Positions 1 through 10,204 of a DNA stretch of 64,000 bases are shown in pieces; the first letter of the stretch is position 1; each line of letters opens with the position of its first letter. The DNA is taken from the NCBI RefSeq assembly GCF_031143425.1, contig NC_090444.1, positions 1,315,159,324-1,315,223,323 of the forward strand, given 5' to 3'. Below the pieces are notes generated by a model that did no database searches, had not been told where the DNA came from, and saw only the letters and a program-made list of their open reading frames with translations. Position numbers and translations under genes: made by a program. This DNA is from Pleurodeles waltl (lineage: Eukaryota > Chordata > Amphibia > Caudata > Salamandridae).

Positions 1-16
1 CCCATGCCACTGGATT

Positions 17-71
17 CAAGCTAGCCTGGCTGATGAGGGGTGAAACCCCGAAACCGGTCCCAGGATGCTTG
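17..71 (+). ncRNA. Hammerhead ribozyme, satellite monomer 1
   Basis: All conserved parts are visible. Stem I pairs CAAGC (17-21) with GCTTG (67-71), and CCTGG (25-29) with CCAGG (60-64), with a small internal loop between. The core CTGATGA is at 30-36. Stem II is GGGGT (37-41) with ACCCC (45-49) over a GAA loop. The second core segment GAAA is at 50-53. Stem III is a very short self-complementary ACCGGT (53-58). The cleavage-site C is at 59. Known: newt satellite hammerheads have an unusually short stem III and depend on the extended stem I or on dimers. Predicted to self-cleave between 59 and 60. Confidence 0.93.
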
Positions 72-143
72 TTTCCAGTCCAGGGAAGACCTGGCCTAGC
101 AGTTCGGGCTGGACTGTTCCCATGGGGAACAGGGTCAAGACTG

Positions 144-151
144 ATTTGCAT
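144..151 (+). promoter_or_regulatory. Octamer ATTTGCAT in the satellite monomer (also at 467, 790 and 1113)
   Basis: Each monomer has a perfect ATTTGCAT, about 85 bp after the ribozyme cleavage site. Known: the octamer is the distal element of vertebrate snRNA promoters, and newt satellite 2 has been reported to use an snRNA-type promoter. Inference: it may drive transcription of the next monomer. I could not identify a convincing proximal sequence element by eye. Confidence 0.5.
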
Positions 152-339
152 ATGGCTGGGTCCAAACTGGAATGGCATGGGCAGCAAAAAAACGATGGAT
201 TAAACCCAGATCTGTGACTGGGGGTGAATGTTTGACAATGTTCAGCATTCCGTCCATCACTTGTTGTTTTTGCATTTGTTGCCCTAAGTGGGAAGGGTAT
301 GCCCAGACGTGGGTCCCGTGCTTCCCATGCCACTGGATT

Positions 340-394
340 CAAGCTAGCCTGGCTGATGAGGGGTGAAACCCCGAAACCGGTCCCAGGATGCTTG
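340..394 (+). ncRNA. Hammerhead ribozyme, satellite monomer 2
   Basis: Same as the first copy, shifted by 323 bp. Core CTGATGA is at 353-359, stem II GGGGT/ACCCC is intact, and the predicted cleavage is after C382. No core position is changed. Confidence 0.93.
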
Positions 395-662
395 TTTCCA
401 GTCCAGGGAAGACCTGGCCTAGCAGTTCGGGCTGGACTGTTCCCATGGGGAACAGGGTCAAGACTGATTTGCATATGGCTGGGTCCAAACTGGAATGGCA
501 TGGGCAGCAAAAAAACAATGGATTAAACCCAGATCTGTGACTGGGGGTGAATGTTTGACAATGTTCAGCATTCCGTCCATCACTTGTTGTTTTTGCATTT
601 GTTGCCCTAAGTGGGAAGGGTATGCCCAGACGTGGGTCCCGTGCTTCCCATGCCACTGGATT

Positions 663-717
663 CAAGCTAGCCTGGCTGATGAGGGGTGAAACCCTGAAAC
701 CGGTCCCAGGATGCTTG
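663..717 (+). ncRNA. Hammerhead ribozyme, satellite monomer 3 (stem II variant)
   Basis: As the other copies, but stem II reads GGGGT/ACCCT. The pair next to the core becomes a G-U wobble instead of G-C. Core nucleotides and stem I are unchanged, and predicted cleavage is after C705. The change should weaken the ribozyme somewhat rather than abolish it. Confidence 0.9.
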
Positions 718-985
718 TTTCCAGTCCAGGGAAGACCTGGCCTAGCAGTTCGGGCTGGACTGTTCCCATGGGGAACAGGGTCAAGACTGATTTGCATATG
801 GCTGGGTCCAAACTGGAATGGCATGGGCAGCAAGAAAACGATGGATTAAACCCAGATCTGTGACTGGGGGTGAATGTTTGACAATGTTCAGCATTCCGTC
901 CATCACTTGTTGTTTTTGCATTTGTTGCCCTAAGTGGGAAGGGTATGCCCAGACGTGGGTCCCGTGCTTCCCATGCCACTGGATT

Positions 986-1040
986 CAAGCTAGCCTGGCT
1001 GATGAGGGGTGAAACCCCGAAACCGGTCCCAGGATGCTTG
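986..1040 (+). ncRNA. Hammerhead ribozyme, satellite monomer 4
   Basis: Identical in all motif positions to monomers 1 and 2. Predicted cleavage is after C1028. It lies in the last, incomplete monomer, so a transcript running rightward would leave a 3' product that includes unrelated sequence beyond 1241. Confidence 0.92.
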
Positions 1041-1241
1041 TTTCCAGTCCAGGGAAGACCTGGCCTAGCAGTTCGGGCTGGACTGTTCCCATGGGGAACA
1101 GGGTCAAGACTGATTTGCATATGGCTGGGTCCAAACTGGAATGGCATGGGCAGCAAAAAAACTATGGATTAAACCCAGATCTGTGACTGGGGGTGAATGT
1201 TTGACAATGTTCAGCATTCCGTCCATCACTTGTTGTTTTTG

Positions 1242-2055
1242 CTCTTTGCGTTGCAACAGTTCCCTTTGGTGGTGGTCCTCGCTCCGGCTTGCTATCCTTG
1301 TTGAGTCCAGTCCTGTTCCTGTTTTCTTCAGATACCACCTGCTTACTGTTTTCCAGCCTTTGAAGGCCTGGTGCCTTGAAGTGTCCTTTCTCTGATCCAG
1401 GGAGTTCCTGCTAAAGAGGTTTTTTTCCCTTTGAGTTTTTCCTCTGGGACTCCTTCTGGAGGGCACGGACTGCTGTGGCATTCCCTTGTCAGCAGCACCG
1501 TGGCTACCGGAAGGGGTCATCCCTATCTTGGCTAGAGCAGAACCTACAAGAATCAAGGTCGCACTCCAGCTTCATCTGACCAGGGCGGTAAGCAAAAGGC
1601 AGAACGTGACACTCATAGGTCACCAATCTTAAAAAGGCCATAACTTGGTCCTTGTTGGGTCAATTTGGACAATCCTGGTCTCATTGTACTCCTGAGGGTG
1701 AGCCCTAGTCAGTTACAAACGACTTTCTGACCTACAAAGGGCACATTCTTGCAAGGAGCAGACTCTACACGTCTTCTTGTGCCAGCTTTTTTCCTGGTCT
1801 TTATCCTCTAGAGCTCCTCTCCTCCACTTGGGCTGGAAGTCCAGCTCTTTCCCCCAATTGGTTCTCTGTGGGTCTAACGAGCCAGTCTCACTGGTCCTTG
1901 GAGAGACCCACTGGTCCTGATGTTAACTGGTGGTAGAGTCCTAGTCATTTAGGGCACCAGGGGGTTTGCCCTTCCACTTGTCCATGTCTGTTGCTGCCAT
2001 CCAATTCCAGTAAAACATACAGCAAAAAAGCACCCTCTATCCCTTGTGCCAAAAT
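1242..2055. other. Unassigned sequence between satellite array and LTR candidate
   Basis: No recognisable domain. On the minus strand a 150-codon open frame (1104-1556) crosses the satellite boundary and has a basic, Q/K/R-rich composition. If the minus-strand LTR candidate at 2056-2375 is real, this would be the leader and early gag of that element, but nothing in the translation matches a gag motif I know. No paired LTR is present in the window. Confidence 0.3.
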
Positions 2056-2375
2056 TGTTAAATGGGGGTGAAAGGTTCTTAAAAGCCAGGCGCTCCTGGC
2101 CAATTGTTTGGTGCCACATTTCCTCTCTTCGCCTGTCCCAAACCTCCAACAGAACATCCTGGGACATTTCAAGATGGTGCCGTCCAGAAGTCATTGGTCA
2201 CATCTCCTCTGGGAGCATCAGCTAAGCCCCTCAGTGACATCACTGTTGGGGCTTTTCCCACCAAAACTTCAAAGAGGAGCTCCGTCCTGTGTTGGCTCCA
2301 GTTGTCTGGGCTTCCTCCTTTGTTCAGTGGACCTAGGCTGTCCCAGCCCTGGTACAGGGTGACAACTAATTAACA
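2056..2375 (-). repeat. Possible LTR (minus strand), unpaired
   Basis: A 320-bp segment is bounded by short inverted repeats, TGTTAA at the left and TTAACA at the right, the TG...CA pattern of LTRs. Read on the minus strand, a few bases after its end comes TTTTGGCACAAGGG, which resembles a primer-binding site (it begins TGG). No second copy and no target duplication can be seen, so it could also be chance or a solo fragment. Confidence 0.35.
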
Positions 2376-2752
2376 GATGCAGAGGCACCCGGTGACAGAA
2401 GCACCAGGAGCACCTCTGGGCTTTCAAAGCCAGCCTCTATTTGATCCATTTGGAATAAAATGCCTGTTTGGCCCTGGCTTTATTTGGTATTGTCAGGTGG
2501 CTTGAGTTGCACTGTGGTTTTCAATTTTCCTTTTTCCTATTATGAAATGAACCAGTACATATAAAAAAAAAAGCTGTGCCATAGTTCATCGATGTGAAGA
2601 CATATTCTGTGTAAAGTTATGTCAGGATTTTGCAGAGAATAAACTTTGAACATTTTGCAGAACTGAATACTGAACATAATCAACCAAAGAGGCCGAACAA
2701 AATCTTTGTAGTTGAGGGGGTAATTCTCAGGACTGAGTAGAGTTTATGTTGC
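2376..2752. other. No gene or repeat recognised
   Basis: Moderately AT-rich sequence with a run of A at about 2563. I see no open frame with recognisable content and no terminal repeat. Confidence 0.4.
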
Positions 2753-3337
2753 TGTAGGAAAGTGCCCCTTTTGGATTGGTTACCCCCCCTTTTGCACGAT
2801 ATTGATGCTGACTTGACTGAGATCTTGCTAACCAGGCCCCAGCACCAGTGTTCTTTCCCTAAAAATGTACCATTGCTTCCACAATTGGCACACCCCTGGC
2901 ACACAGTTAAGTCCGTTGTAGAAGGTGCCCATGGTACCAAGGGCCCTGTGGCCATGGAAGGTCCCCAAAGGCCACAGCAGGTATTATGCCTCCCTGGGGG
3001 ACCCCTCTCCAGGCACATGCACACTGCCATTGCAGTTTGTGTGTGCTGGTGTGGAGAAAAAAGCAAAGTCGACATGGCACCCCCTCCGGCTACAATACCC
3101 ACAAACCACTGCCTGTGGCACATGTAAGTCACCCCTCTAGCAGGCTTTACAGCCCTAAGGCAGGGTGCACTAAACCACAGGTGAGGGCATAGTTGCATAA
3201 GCAATATGCCCCTACAGTGTCTAAGTCAATTCTTCGACATTGAAAGTGGTCATACTGAGTATATGGGCTGGGAGTTTGCCATTACGAACTCTACAGCTCC
3301 ATAATGGCTTCACTGAAGTCTGGGAAGTTTGCTATCA

Positions 3338-3353
3338 AACTTCTCAGCACAAT
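3338..3353 (+). repeat. L1 target-site duplication, left copy
   Basis: Sixteen bases matching 10189-10204 with a single mismatch (G versus C at the tenth base). Direct repeats of this length are usual for L1 target-primed insertion. Confidence 0.85.
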
Positions 3354-4681
3354 GTGGGCGGAGTTTGCTGCCAACAAAGATGGCCACGCTCTCATCGAGC
3401 TCCAGCGCAGCCGGAGTATATAACCCCCAAAATCTGACAATATCCTGCCAACAGTGGGCCCAGGGCATGCCTTGATCCCACGACCCTGGAAGCACCGGCC
3501 CGGCCCTTGACAAGGCTGGCTGAGGGCTGCAGGCGGTGAAGCAGCTCGACTGCCTCCATACAAAATGCCGGATGGAGCGAAGCAGGCCTGAAGTGTTGGG
3601 GAGAGAGACACCAGCCCTGATTACAGCGAGACGCCCGAAACGAGAAGGCCCTTGTTGCTGCCTCGCCATCCCCCCCTGCACGGCGGTAGAACTGCCCAGG
3701 CATTGAAAAGGCGACCGGGAGCAGAGATCCGGATACCTGGCTAAGGACATTGTGGGCCACGCAGTGATTGTGTGAGTGGCACCCTCCCCGCGGCCTGCAC
3801 CCTGTGGTCCCCCAAAGAGTGAGAGGGGGTGTGCGACCTGCAACCTGTGGCCTCCCAGAGAGTGAGTGAGGGACAAACCTAAAGGTGGGTGGGACCAGCG
3901 GAACAGAGAGGCAGGCCATCGGGAGCCCCCCCAGACAACAGTGGCAACACCCAGGGACCCACTCGAAGAAGCCCAGGCAGCAGAGAAGAAGGGCATAAAT
4001 AAAGGAGAGCGCAATCTGGCGCAGCCGGGTGGCGGCATGAGGAGTGACATGCGGTCTTAATACTGTGGACACCCCCCCCAAAAGCGAGAAGGGGGTGCTG
4101 GCTGGATTGCCACCGGAACCTCCAAAGTGGGGGGTGCCGGAAACCGGGAGCCACCAGACAGAGGCAGCACAGTGAGGCCCTGGGGACACAAATGATGACG
4201 TCAATACAGCAGATAGAGGGGATCCAACAGTGGAGGTGGGAGCTGATGTAGACCAGATGGCGGTGTGGTGAGCAACGCTTCTCACTGCCTGAATCCTGGG
4301 GATACCCCCCAGAGAATTAGAACCATCAGACTGCAGTGGGGTCAAACGGTGAGGAAGAACAGGACCCCAGGAGCCTCTGAATAAATGAAGCACAACAGTG
4401 AAGGCCCCTGGCGGCACAACTAAAGATGCACATGCGATGAGCCTGAGAGAGACCTGGGCACACACATAGTGGAGAGTGGGGGAGCACCCAGTGGAAAGAG
4501 CAAGCTAGCAGGAGCAGCACCGCAAGCACCTGATCAGCGAGGCATTTCAAAGTGGACAGCAGGGAGGCGCACAGCCTTGGCGTGTGCCCATAAAAGTGAG
4601 ATACCAACGACGGAGACCATGGTCAAAGGGCGCACTCTCAAACAGCTACAAACAAACAGCCTGGATAGGTACACAGTATGA
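3354..4681 (+). promoter_or_regulatory. L1 5' leader / internal promoter region
   Basis: GC-rich, purine-biased sequence preceding ORF1, expected to hold the internal promoter of a full-length L1. A CAAGATGGC-type sequence (CAAAGATGGCCACG near 3376) close to the start resembles the YY1-like site placed near the start of several L1 families. Long open frames on the minus strand (for example 3392-4465, 357 codons) run antisense here; I consider them composition effects. Confidence 0.6.
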
Positions 4682-5725
4682 ATGGAGGTGGCAGGGAGCT
4701 CCTCCAAAGGGGGGGGGGATGGTGTAACCCCCAGAGGAGACCCAAGTCCAGGGACGGCACCCTCATTGAGAACAATCATGGCAGCCATACAGGACCTTCA
4801 GGGCTCCATTGCCCCCCTCGAACCGAAACTAGACACAGTCCAGATTGATGTTAACCTCCTCAGGGCGAACATGGGCAAGATCTCTGTGAAAGTAGCAACT
4901 GCAGAAACCCTAGATGTCCTACAGGCTACAACAAAACGACTAGAGGAGCATGTCCGATCATTCAACAAAAAGAGCGAAATAATGGAAGCCAGGCTGGAAG
5001 ATCAGGAGGAACGATCCCAAAGGAACAATGTGATGGTGGTGGGAGTGCCAGAGGGCATGGAAGGCCTGAGCACAGACCTCTTCGTGGAGGACTTAGTCCT
5101 AAACAAGCTCAAACCAAAACGCCTGTGTAACTTTTTTTCGGGAGAAAGGGCACACAGGGTACCTGGTCCCCTGCCAAAACCAAGAGCCCCGTCACAGACA
5201 ATAGTCACCAGGATCCTTAACTATAGAGATGCCATATTACAGGTGGCTAGAACCTTTGGGCACCTGCGACAAGACAATACTGCCATCCGCTTCTTTCCGG
5301 ATTTTAACCTCCAGGTACAGCACCAATAGGAAAACTTTGAGGAAGTAAAAAGAGTGCTGACGGCCAAGGAATTGAGATATATGATGCTATTCCCAGCTAG
5401 ACTGAGAGTGGAAGCTGGGGGAAAAACTTGGTACTTTGACACCCCCAAAGAGTCGTGGGACTGGCTGGAGAGCTGGAGACCAGGAAACCAGCAGGGGAGT
5501 GGAAGGAGAGCTCACTCCAATGGCGCAACGGGAACGGGGAAAATCGGGCCAGAAGGGAAGAATGGAAAGCACCCAATTCAAGAAGGGGACCGAGAACAAT
5601 CTGATCATGCAGACACTGAAGTGACTAAATTCCTTCGTGCAGAAGGATTTGATAAGGAAGGTTGGAGTGCATCTCGATTTATAGCAACATGGGTCATGGT
5701 AAACAGCCAGTGCAAAGGGGGGTGA
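4682..5725 (+). pseudogene. L1 ORF1p (RNA-binding coiled-coil protein), broken by an in-frame stop
   Basis: Role in family: ORF1p coats L1 RNA and acts as a nucleic-acid chaperone. Seen: the ATG at 4682 opens 215 codons with heptad-rich sequence (residues about 35-115, including LRTIMAAIQDL and RLEEHVRSFNKKSEIMEARL). This is followed by the RRM-type signature RRSQRNNVMVVGVPE-like and VTRILNYRDAILQVAR. A TAG at 5327-5329 interrupts it. The same frame then continues from 5330 with YMMLFPARLRV and KTWYFDTPKESWDWL, the expected C-terminal domain, ending at 5725. A single nonsense change therefore separates two otherwise collinear halves. No other protein family fits as well. Confidence 0.85.
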
Positions 5726-6084
5726 CTTTGGGAGTGTGCCCACATAAGATCCGTTGAGTGACACCTCATAGGCGGCACACCCCTGGCCAAGCTTAGTTTG
5801 TTTAGGGCTACAGGCACTCTGCAAGTTGGGGGGTGGGCAGTTCAGAGCTCACTGCGCAGAGTAGCAGGGAGGGGGGAGTTGGGGATGCAAGCGGTTTCAA
5901 GTAAGGACTTAGATATAGTTATGTTCTTAGAGCCTCACATTGGAGGCATCTGGGGTTCACACAACACGGTTCAAAGGGAGGGATCTCCCAGGCAGCGGGT
6001 AGGAGGATGCATCAAGAGGCGGGAGGGTCAGACTCTTAACAGAATCAACGTGGTGAGATGGGTGGTCCGATACAAAACTTGACC
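5726..6084 (+). other. L1 inter-ORF spacer
   Basis: Separates ORF1 and ORF2. It contains short open frames only, with no motif. The first recognisable ORF2 residues (IWSSNINGLG) begin at 6085. Confidence 0.5.
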
Positions 6085-9000
6085 ATATGGTCCTCAAACA
6101 TAAATGGGCTGGGGAGCAGATAAAGTGCACTTTAGTATTACAACTTATAATGCTCCATTCCCCAGACATGGCCCTACTTCAGGAGACACACCTAAGAGGC
6201 AATCACTATAAGGCACTGGACAGTTTTGACTACACCCTCAAAGCACACGCAGGGTCCACTACTGAAGCTAGGAGAGTGGGCATTCTGGAAAAAAAACGAT
6301 ACCCCTTATCATCCACCAGCTGGGCTGCTCAGTGGCTCTGTTGGGTACCTGGGCTGGCATTACGCTCAACCTGTGCGCCATCTACCTTCCCCCTCGACCA
6401 CAGGCAATAACCCTTGCTGAGATGGGGGATCTGCTGCTACACCTACTCTCAGGGATCCTTATTTTGCGTGGCGACCTGAATCAGACCTTGAACTCGGAGT
6501 TAGACAGATCCGGGACTTCCGGAAGAAGGAAGGCTCAGAGAGACTCTCCCAGTTTGCCAGGTGCTTAGTCTGACTGACCTCTGGAGGGAAGGCCACCAGC
6601 AAACAAGACAGTACACATACTTTTCAGTGGCCCACAGGAGTTTCTCCAGATTGGACTACATTTTCATTCTGTGTGCTCACTCTCACCAGTTCCCCGATGC
6701 AACTATTTATGTGAGGGGCTTCTCGATCATTACCCGGTTGGGGTTAAACTGCTGGCCCCACAACGGGATTACATGCTGCGGGCAGACTGGATTCTAGGGA
6801 CTGAGGTACCTGGGGGTTAGAGGAAACCTGCGGGAGGGGGCAACCCTTTACTTCTTAAAGAATCGGTGTTTAGTATCGCCAGCGGGGATGTTATGGGAAG
6901 CCTTCACAACAGTTCTGAGGGGACAAGCGCAAGCAATCCTGGGGGTGGCAAAGAGGAGGATGCATTTAGCATGCACTACCATAGAAAAAGACATAGTCAG
7001 TCTGGAAGCGACAGCTCTGGCTTCCAACAATCCAGAAGATCATGAGAAATTGCCACTGCAACAATCGGAGCTGAGAGCTCTGTGCCATAGCGGTCCAGCG
7101 TAGGCTGTACGATGTGGGCGACAAGGCGGGCAAGTTGTTAGCATGGCTCAAGCGGAGGGTCAGAGAAAGTACATGGGCACTGAGGGTGGAGAAGTTAGGG
7201 TGGGTCACACAAACGACTGGGGCAGCCATAGCAGAGACCTTCACAGACTACTATGAAAACTTGTATGCCTCCAGGACAGGAATGTCCGCAGAGGATTGTA
7301 AGGATTTCCTCAGGGATATCCAACTTCCTGAACTGAAGAAAGACGACAGAGACGCACTGGAAGCCATGATGATGGAGGAAGAAGTGACCCTGGCATTGAA
7401 GACTTGCAGACATGGAAGGCCGCGGGCCCAAATGGGATCCCAGTCAAACTGTGCAAGGGAATGGCCACTGTAATTGCCAGTCCACTACTGGAAATGTTTA
7501 AGGAAGCCAGGGACAAGGGCTGCCTACCAGCAGACCAAAGGGCAGCGACAATTGTGGTGATTCATAAGGGAGGGAAGCCTCCCTATGTGTGTAGCTCATA
7601 TAGACCAATATCCCTCCTTAATATGGAAGCCAAGGTACTAGGCAAAGTGTTAGTCAATAGGTTGTGGGGAATAATAGGATCCCTAGAGGGTTATTACAAC
7701 TTTGGAGGAGGTGTTAATCCATCCCAAAAGTGACGGTAAAGTGACAGATATACCACCAGCCGTATTACGAGTCCATTATATCCTATGGAACTCGTAATAC
7801 GGCTGGTGGTATATCCGTCACTTTACCGTCACTTTTGGGACGGATCAACACCTCCTCCAAAGTTGTAATAACCCCCCTAGTGCATTCGGATCAGTCGGGC
7901 TTTATGCCGGACAGAAGTACGAGTCGTAATGTTCGGCGCTTGTTTGGTGTGCTACACCTGACTGCGGAGACAGAGGCAGATCAGGTGGCCCTGATGGTGC
8001 TGGACGCCAAAATGGCGTTTGACTCCCTGGAGTGGAACTATATGTTTGCTGTCCTGGAGAGACTGGGGTTTGGGCTGCAGTTCTGTGAAAAAAACAGAAT
8101 GCTGTATGCCGCCCCCATGTCCGAGTGAAGGTTAATGCAACAGTGTCACGAGAATTTGAGTTGGGGAGGGGTACCAGGCAGGGTTGCCACCTGTCCCCCC
8201 TGCTCTTTGCTCTTGCATTGGAGCCACTGACAACATGGATCCATCAGGATCCTTTGGTGAAGGGTATCCAAACTTCGGGAGGCTGGGAGGAACGTATAGC
8301 CTTATATGCGGATGATATCCTGCTTTATGTCTCACGGCCCTCACTGATGATAGGCAGGATCATGCAAATATTTTGAATCTTAGGTGACCACTTTGGATAC
8401 ACAATAAATTGGTCCAAGTCTGTGGTATATCCCCTGGCTGGCGGGGAACCCAGCCTCCCGGGAGACTGTGGGGCCCCGGTGGTGACGGAGGAATTTCACT
8501 ACTTAGGAACATATGTAACCAGAGACCCCGGAGACTTCCTGAGGAAAAAGCTGACTGTACAACTGGAGAGACTTAAGGGAGATGTGACACACTGGCATGA
8601 CCTCCCTTGGACCTTGATGGGAAAAGCTGCGATCTATAAGATGATGAGCCTGCCGGACCTCCTCTATGTTCTGCAAAACACCCTGTATAGCATTCCGCGT
8701 GCAGTGTTTGGCACAATCGCCTTGGAGGTGCTGAAATTGCTCTGGGGGCAGGGGACACCGAGGATTGCCCTAACCAAGCTACAGAAGGGACCATAAGAGG
8801 GGGGTTTGGCAATACCAGATATTCAGAAATACTACTGGGCATTGCACCTTTTGGTGGTCAATGGCTGGAAGTTTGGGGACCAACAGGACCCGGCATATAG
8901 GTTAGAAAGACATATGATGGAGCGGGGGGTCCTGAGGCCCTGCTACATGACACTCAACAGGAGCGGGCACTGCCGCTTCACACGAGGGCAGTGACCCAGG

Positions 9001-9811
9001 CCTGGAAAGAGGCAGCTAAACACTTGGGGTGGTTGGGGAAGCTCACTGACCTTACCCTGCTGTGGCACTGTGACGAGATATCAAAGGTATGAGACTTATC
9101 GGGATTCAGGAGATGGGAGACGATTGGCAAAGAACACCTGGGTGATGTGTGGAGGGTCGGGCATTAGTTAGTTTTGAGACACTCAGAGAGGAGTACGCAC
9201 TGACACCCAGTAAACACTTTTGATTCATGCACCTCGGACATGCGTTAAGGAGACACATTGGGGAAGTGGATAGCATGCCGGATGCTTACCCGTTGGAAGA
9301 TCAAATCCTACTGGAGCCAATTCATAGGCAAGGCACTTCTGTAATTTACAAAAAACGAATTAACATCTCCCTGACCCGTTGCACAACTTGAAGGAGAAAT
9401 GGGAAACAGACTTGGGACCATTAGAGAAAGAGGAGTGGGGGGAGGCCATTGGCAGCACCAAGGACATAGCCATCAGGGATAGATCCAGACTAGTACAATT
9501 AAAAATCCTTCACAGAGTATACTACCCACGTACTCTGCTAATTAAGATTGGCAGGGCGGAGATTCCACCTTGTATGAGGGACTGTGGAAAAAGATGGAAT
9601 ATTTATGCATTTATTATGGGAATGTCCTCACAGAAAGGAATATTGGGCAGGAATGGTCGGAGAGATGCCACGCATCACTGCACTGGAAATTCCGTTAGAT
9701 CCTAAATGGTTAATTCTAGGAATATCAGGGGAATACACCTGGCCCAGATATACAGAAATATGGCTGACACTGGTAGCCGGAGTGGTGACACGTAACATTG
9801 CAAGAGCCTAG
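6085..9811 (+). pseudogene. L1 ORF2p (endonuclease-reverse transcriptase), multiply frameshifted
   Basis: Family role: nicks target DNA and reverse-transcribes L1 RNA there. Endonuclease pieces: SSNINGLG (6085), LLQETHLRGN (about 6173), GDLNQTLNSELDRSG (about 6470) and FSVAHRSFSRLDYIFIL (about 6620), in several frames. Reverse-transcriptase pieces: GPNGIPVKLCKGM and YRPISLLNMEAKVLGKVLVNR (7404-7690), HSDQSGFMPDRSTS and LDAKMAFDSLEW (7880-8035), GTRQGCHLSPLLFALALEPL, and YADD at 8305-8316. After a stop at 8374 the connection and C-terminal region continue (8422-8796, then GGLAIPDIQKYYWAL). The distal part includes LVQLKILHRVYY (9490) and HLLWECPH (9600). It is split at 7690/7872 by a palindromic MITE. 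At least six frame changes or stops make it non-functional. Confidence 0.88.
7691..7871. mobile_element. Palindromic fold-back MITE inside L1 ORF2
   Basis: About 181 bp that is almost one perfect inverted repeat: TTATTACAACTTTGGAGG at the left and its complement CCTCCAAAGTTGTAATAA at the right, meeting at CCATTATATCCTATGG. CTAG flanks both sides. Removing the element and one CTA restores an uninterrupted L1 reverse-transcriptase frame (GSL followed by VHSDQSGF), which fixes the insertion point. The inner arms match the second palindrome at 42661-42831. A 3-bp duplication suggests a Harbinger-like origin, but there is no coding capacity to prove it. Confidence 0.85.
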
Positions 9812-10188
9812 GGGACCACGGTTGCCCCACAAATATCAGATTGGCAACACAATCTGGACTGGTGCCAGTAGATTGAGAAGGCCATATGTGAGCTGCCCCA
9901 AGAAATGAGAAAAAGTATGGGGAGCTTGGGCAACTGTTCGGGGCTCAGGCAGAGACTGAGGCATGTGGGAGGGTAGGAAGGGTGGACAATGAGGTGGAGA
10001 ATCATTCCTTCATCTAGATAGCGAGAGGACTGGTGAAGGGCCACAAAAGACTTGATGATATGCTTTTGATAATGAGGCATGATGCTAAGTAACTCATGTA
10101 TGTACCCTCTATGCATTGCTTGATGCAACAATGTGAACCTTGTTTATGGTTTGAAAAAACAATAAAAATAATTTAAAAATACAAAAAG

Positions 10189-10204
10189 AACTTCTCACCA
10201 CAAT
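10189..10204 (+). repeat. L1 target-site duplication, right copy
   Basis: Follows the A-rich L1 tail directly and restores the host repeat, which continues rightward from 10205. Confidence 0.85.

Larger units (their letters stand above)
1..1241 (+). repeat. Satellite-2-like tandem array, 323-bp monomer, about 3.85 copies
   Basis: Seen: a 323-bp unit repeats head to tail and is nearly identical between copies. Landmark sequences recur at +323, +646 and +969. The array is cut by the left window edge and stops abruptly at about 1241, where the monomer's TTTTTGC is followed by unrelated sequence. Each monomer carries a complete type I hammerhead ribozyme and an ATTTGCAT octamer on the same strand. 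Known: newt satellite 2 is a tandem repeat of about 330 bp whose transcripts self-cleave into monomers through a hammerhead. Inference: this is that family or a close relative. Cleavage after positions 59, 382, 705 and 1028 would release 323-nt RNAs. The open frames of 164, 64 and 75 codons repeated in each unit arise from the repetition and I do not treat them as genes. Confidence 0.92.
3354..10188 (+). mobile_element. Full-length, decayed L1-type LINE
   Basis: A 6.8-kb element flanked by a 16-bp target duplication, AACTTCTCAGCACAAT at 3338-3353 and the same with one change at 10189-10204. It has a GC-rich 5' leader (3354-4681), an ORF1 (4682-5725), an ORF2 with apurinic-type endonuclease, reverse transcriptase with YADD, and a C-terminal cysteine region (about 6085-9811). 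Its A-rich 3' end contains AATAAA near 10161 but has no long pure A tail. The order, ORF1 coiled coil and ORF2 domain content are those of L1. Both ORFs carry stops or frameshifts, so the copy is dead. It inserted into the 2.6-kb repeat that starts at 2753. Confidence 0.9.

Noticed and set aside
16..1172. Repeated open frames of 164, 64 and 75 codons in the satellite array
   Set aside because: They recur with the 323-bp period, on both strands, only because the unit is repeated; 323 is not a multiple of three and no domain is recognisable.
3310..4465. Minus-strand open frames up to 357 codons in the L1 leader
   Set aside because: Antisense to a GC-rich leader, overlapping in several frames, with no motif. 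An ORF0-like role cannot be supported from sequence alone.
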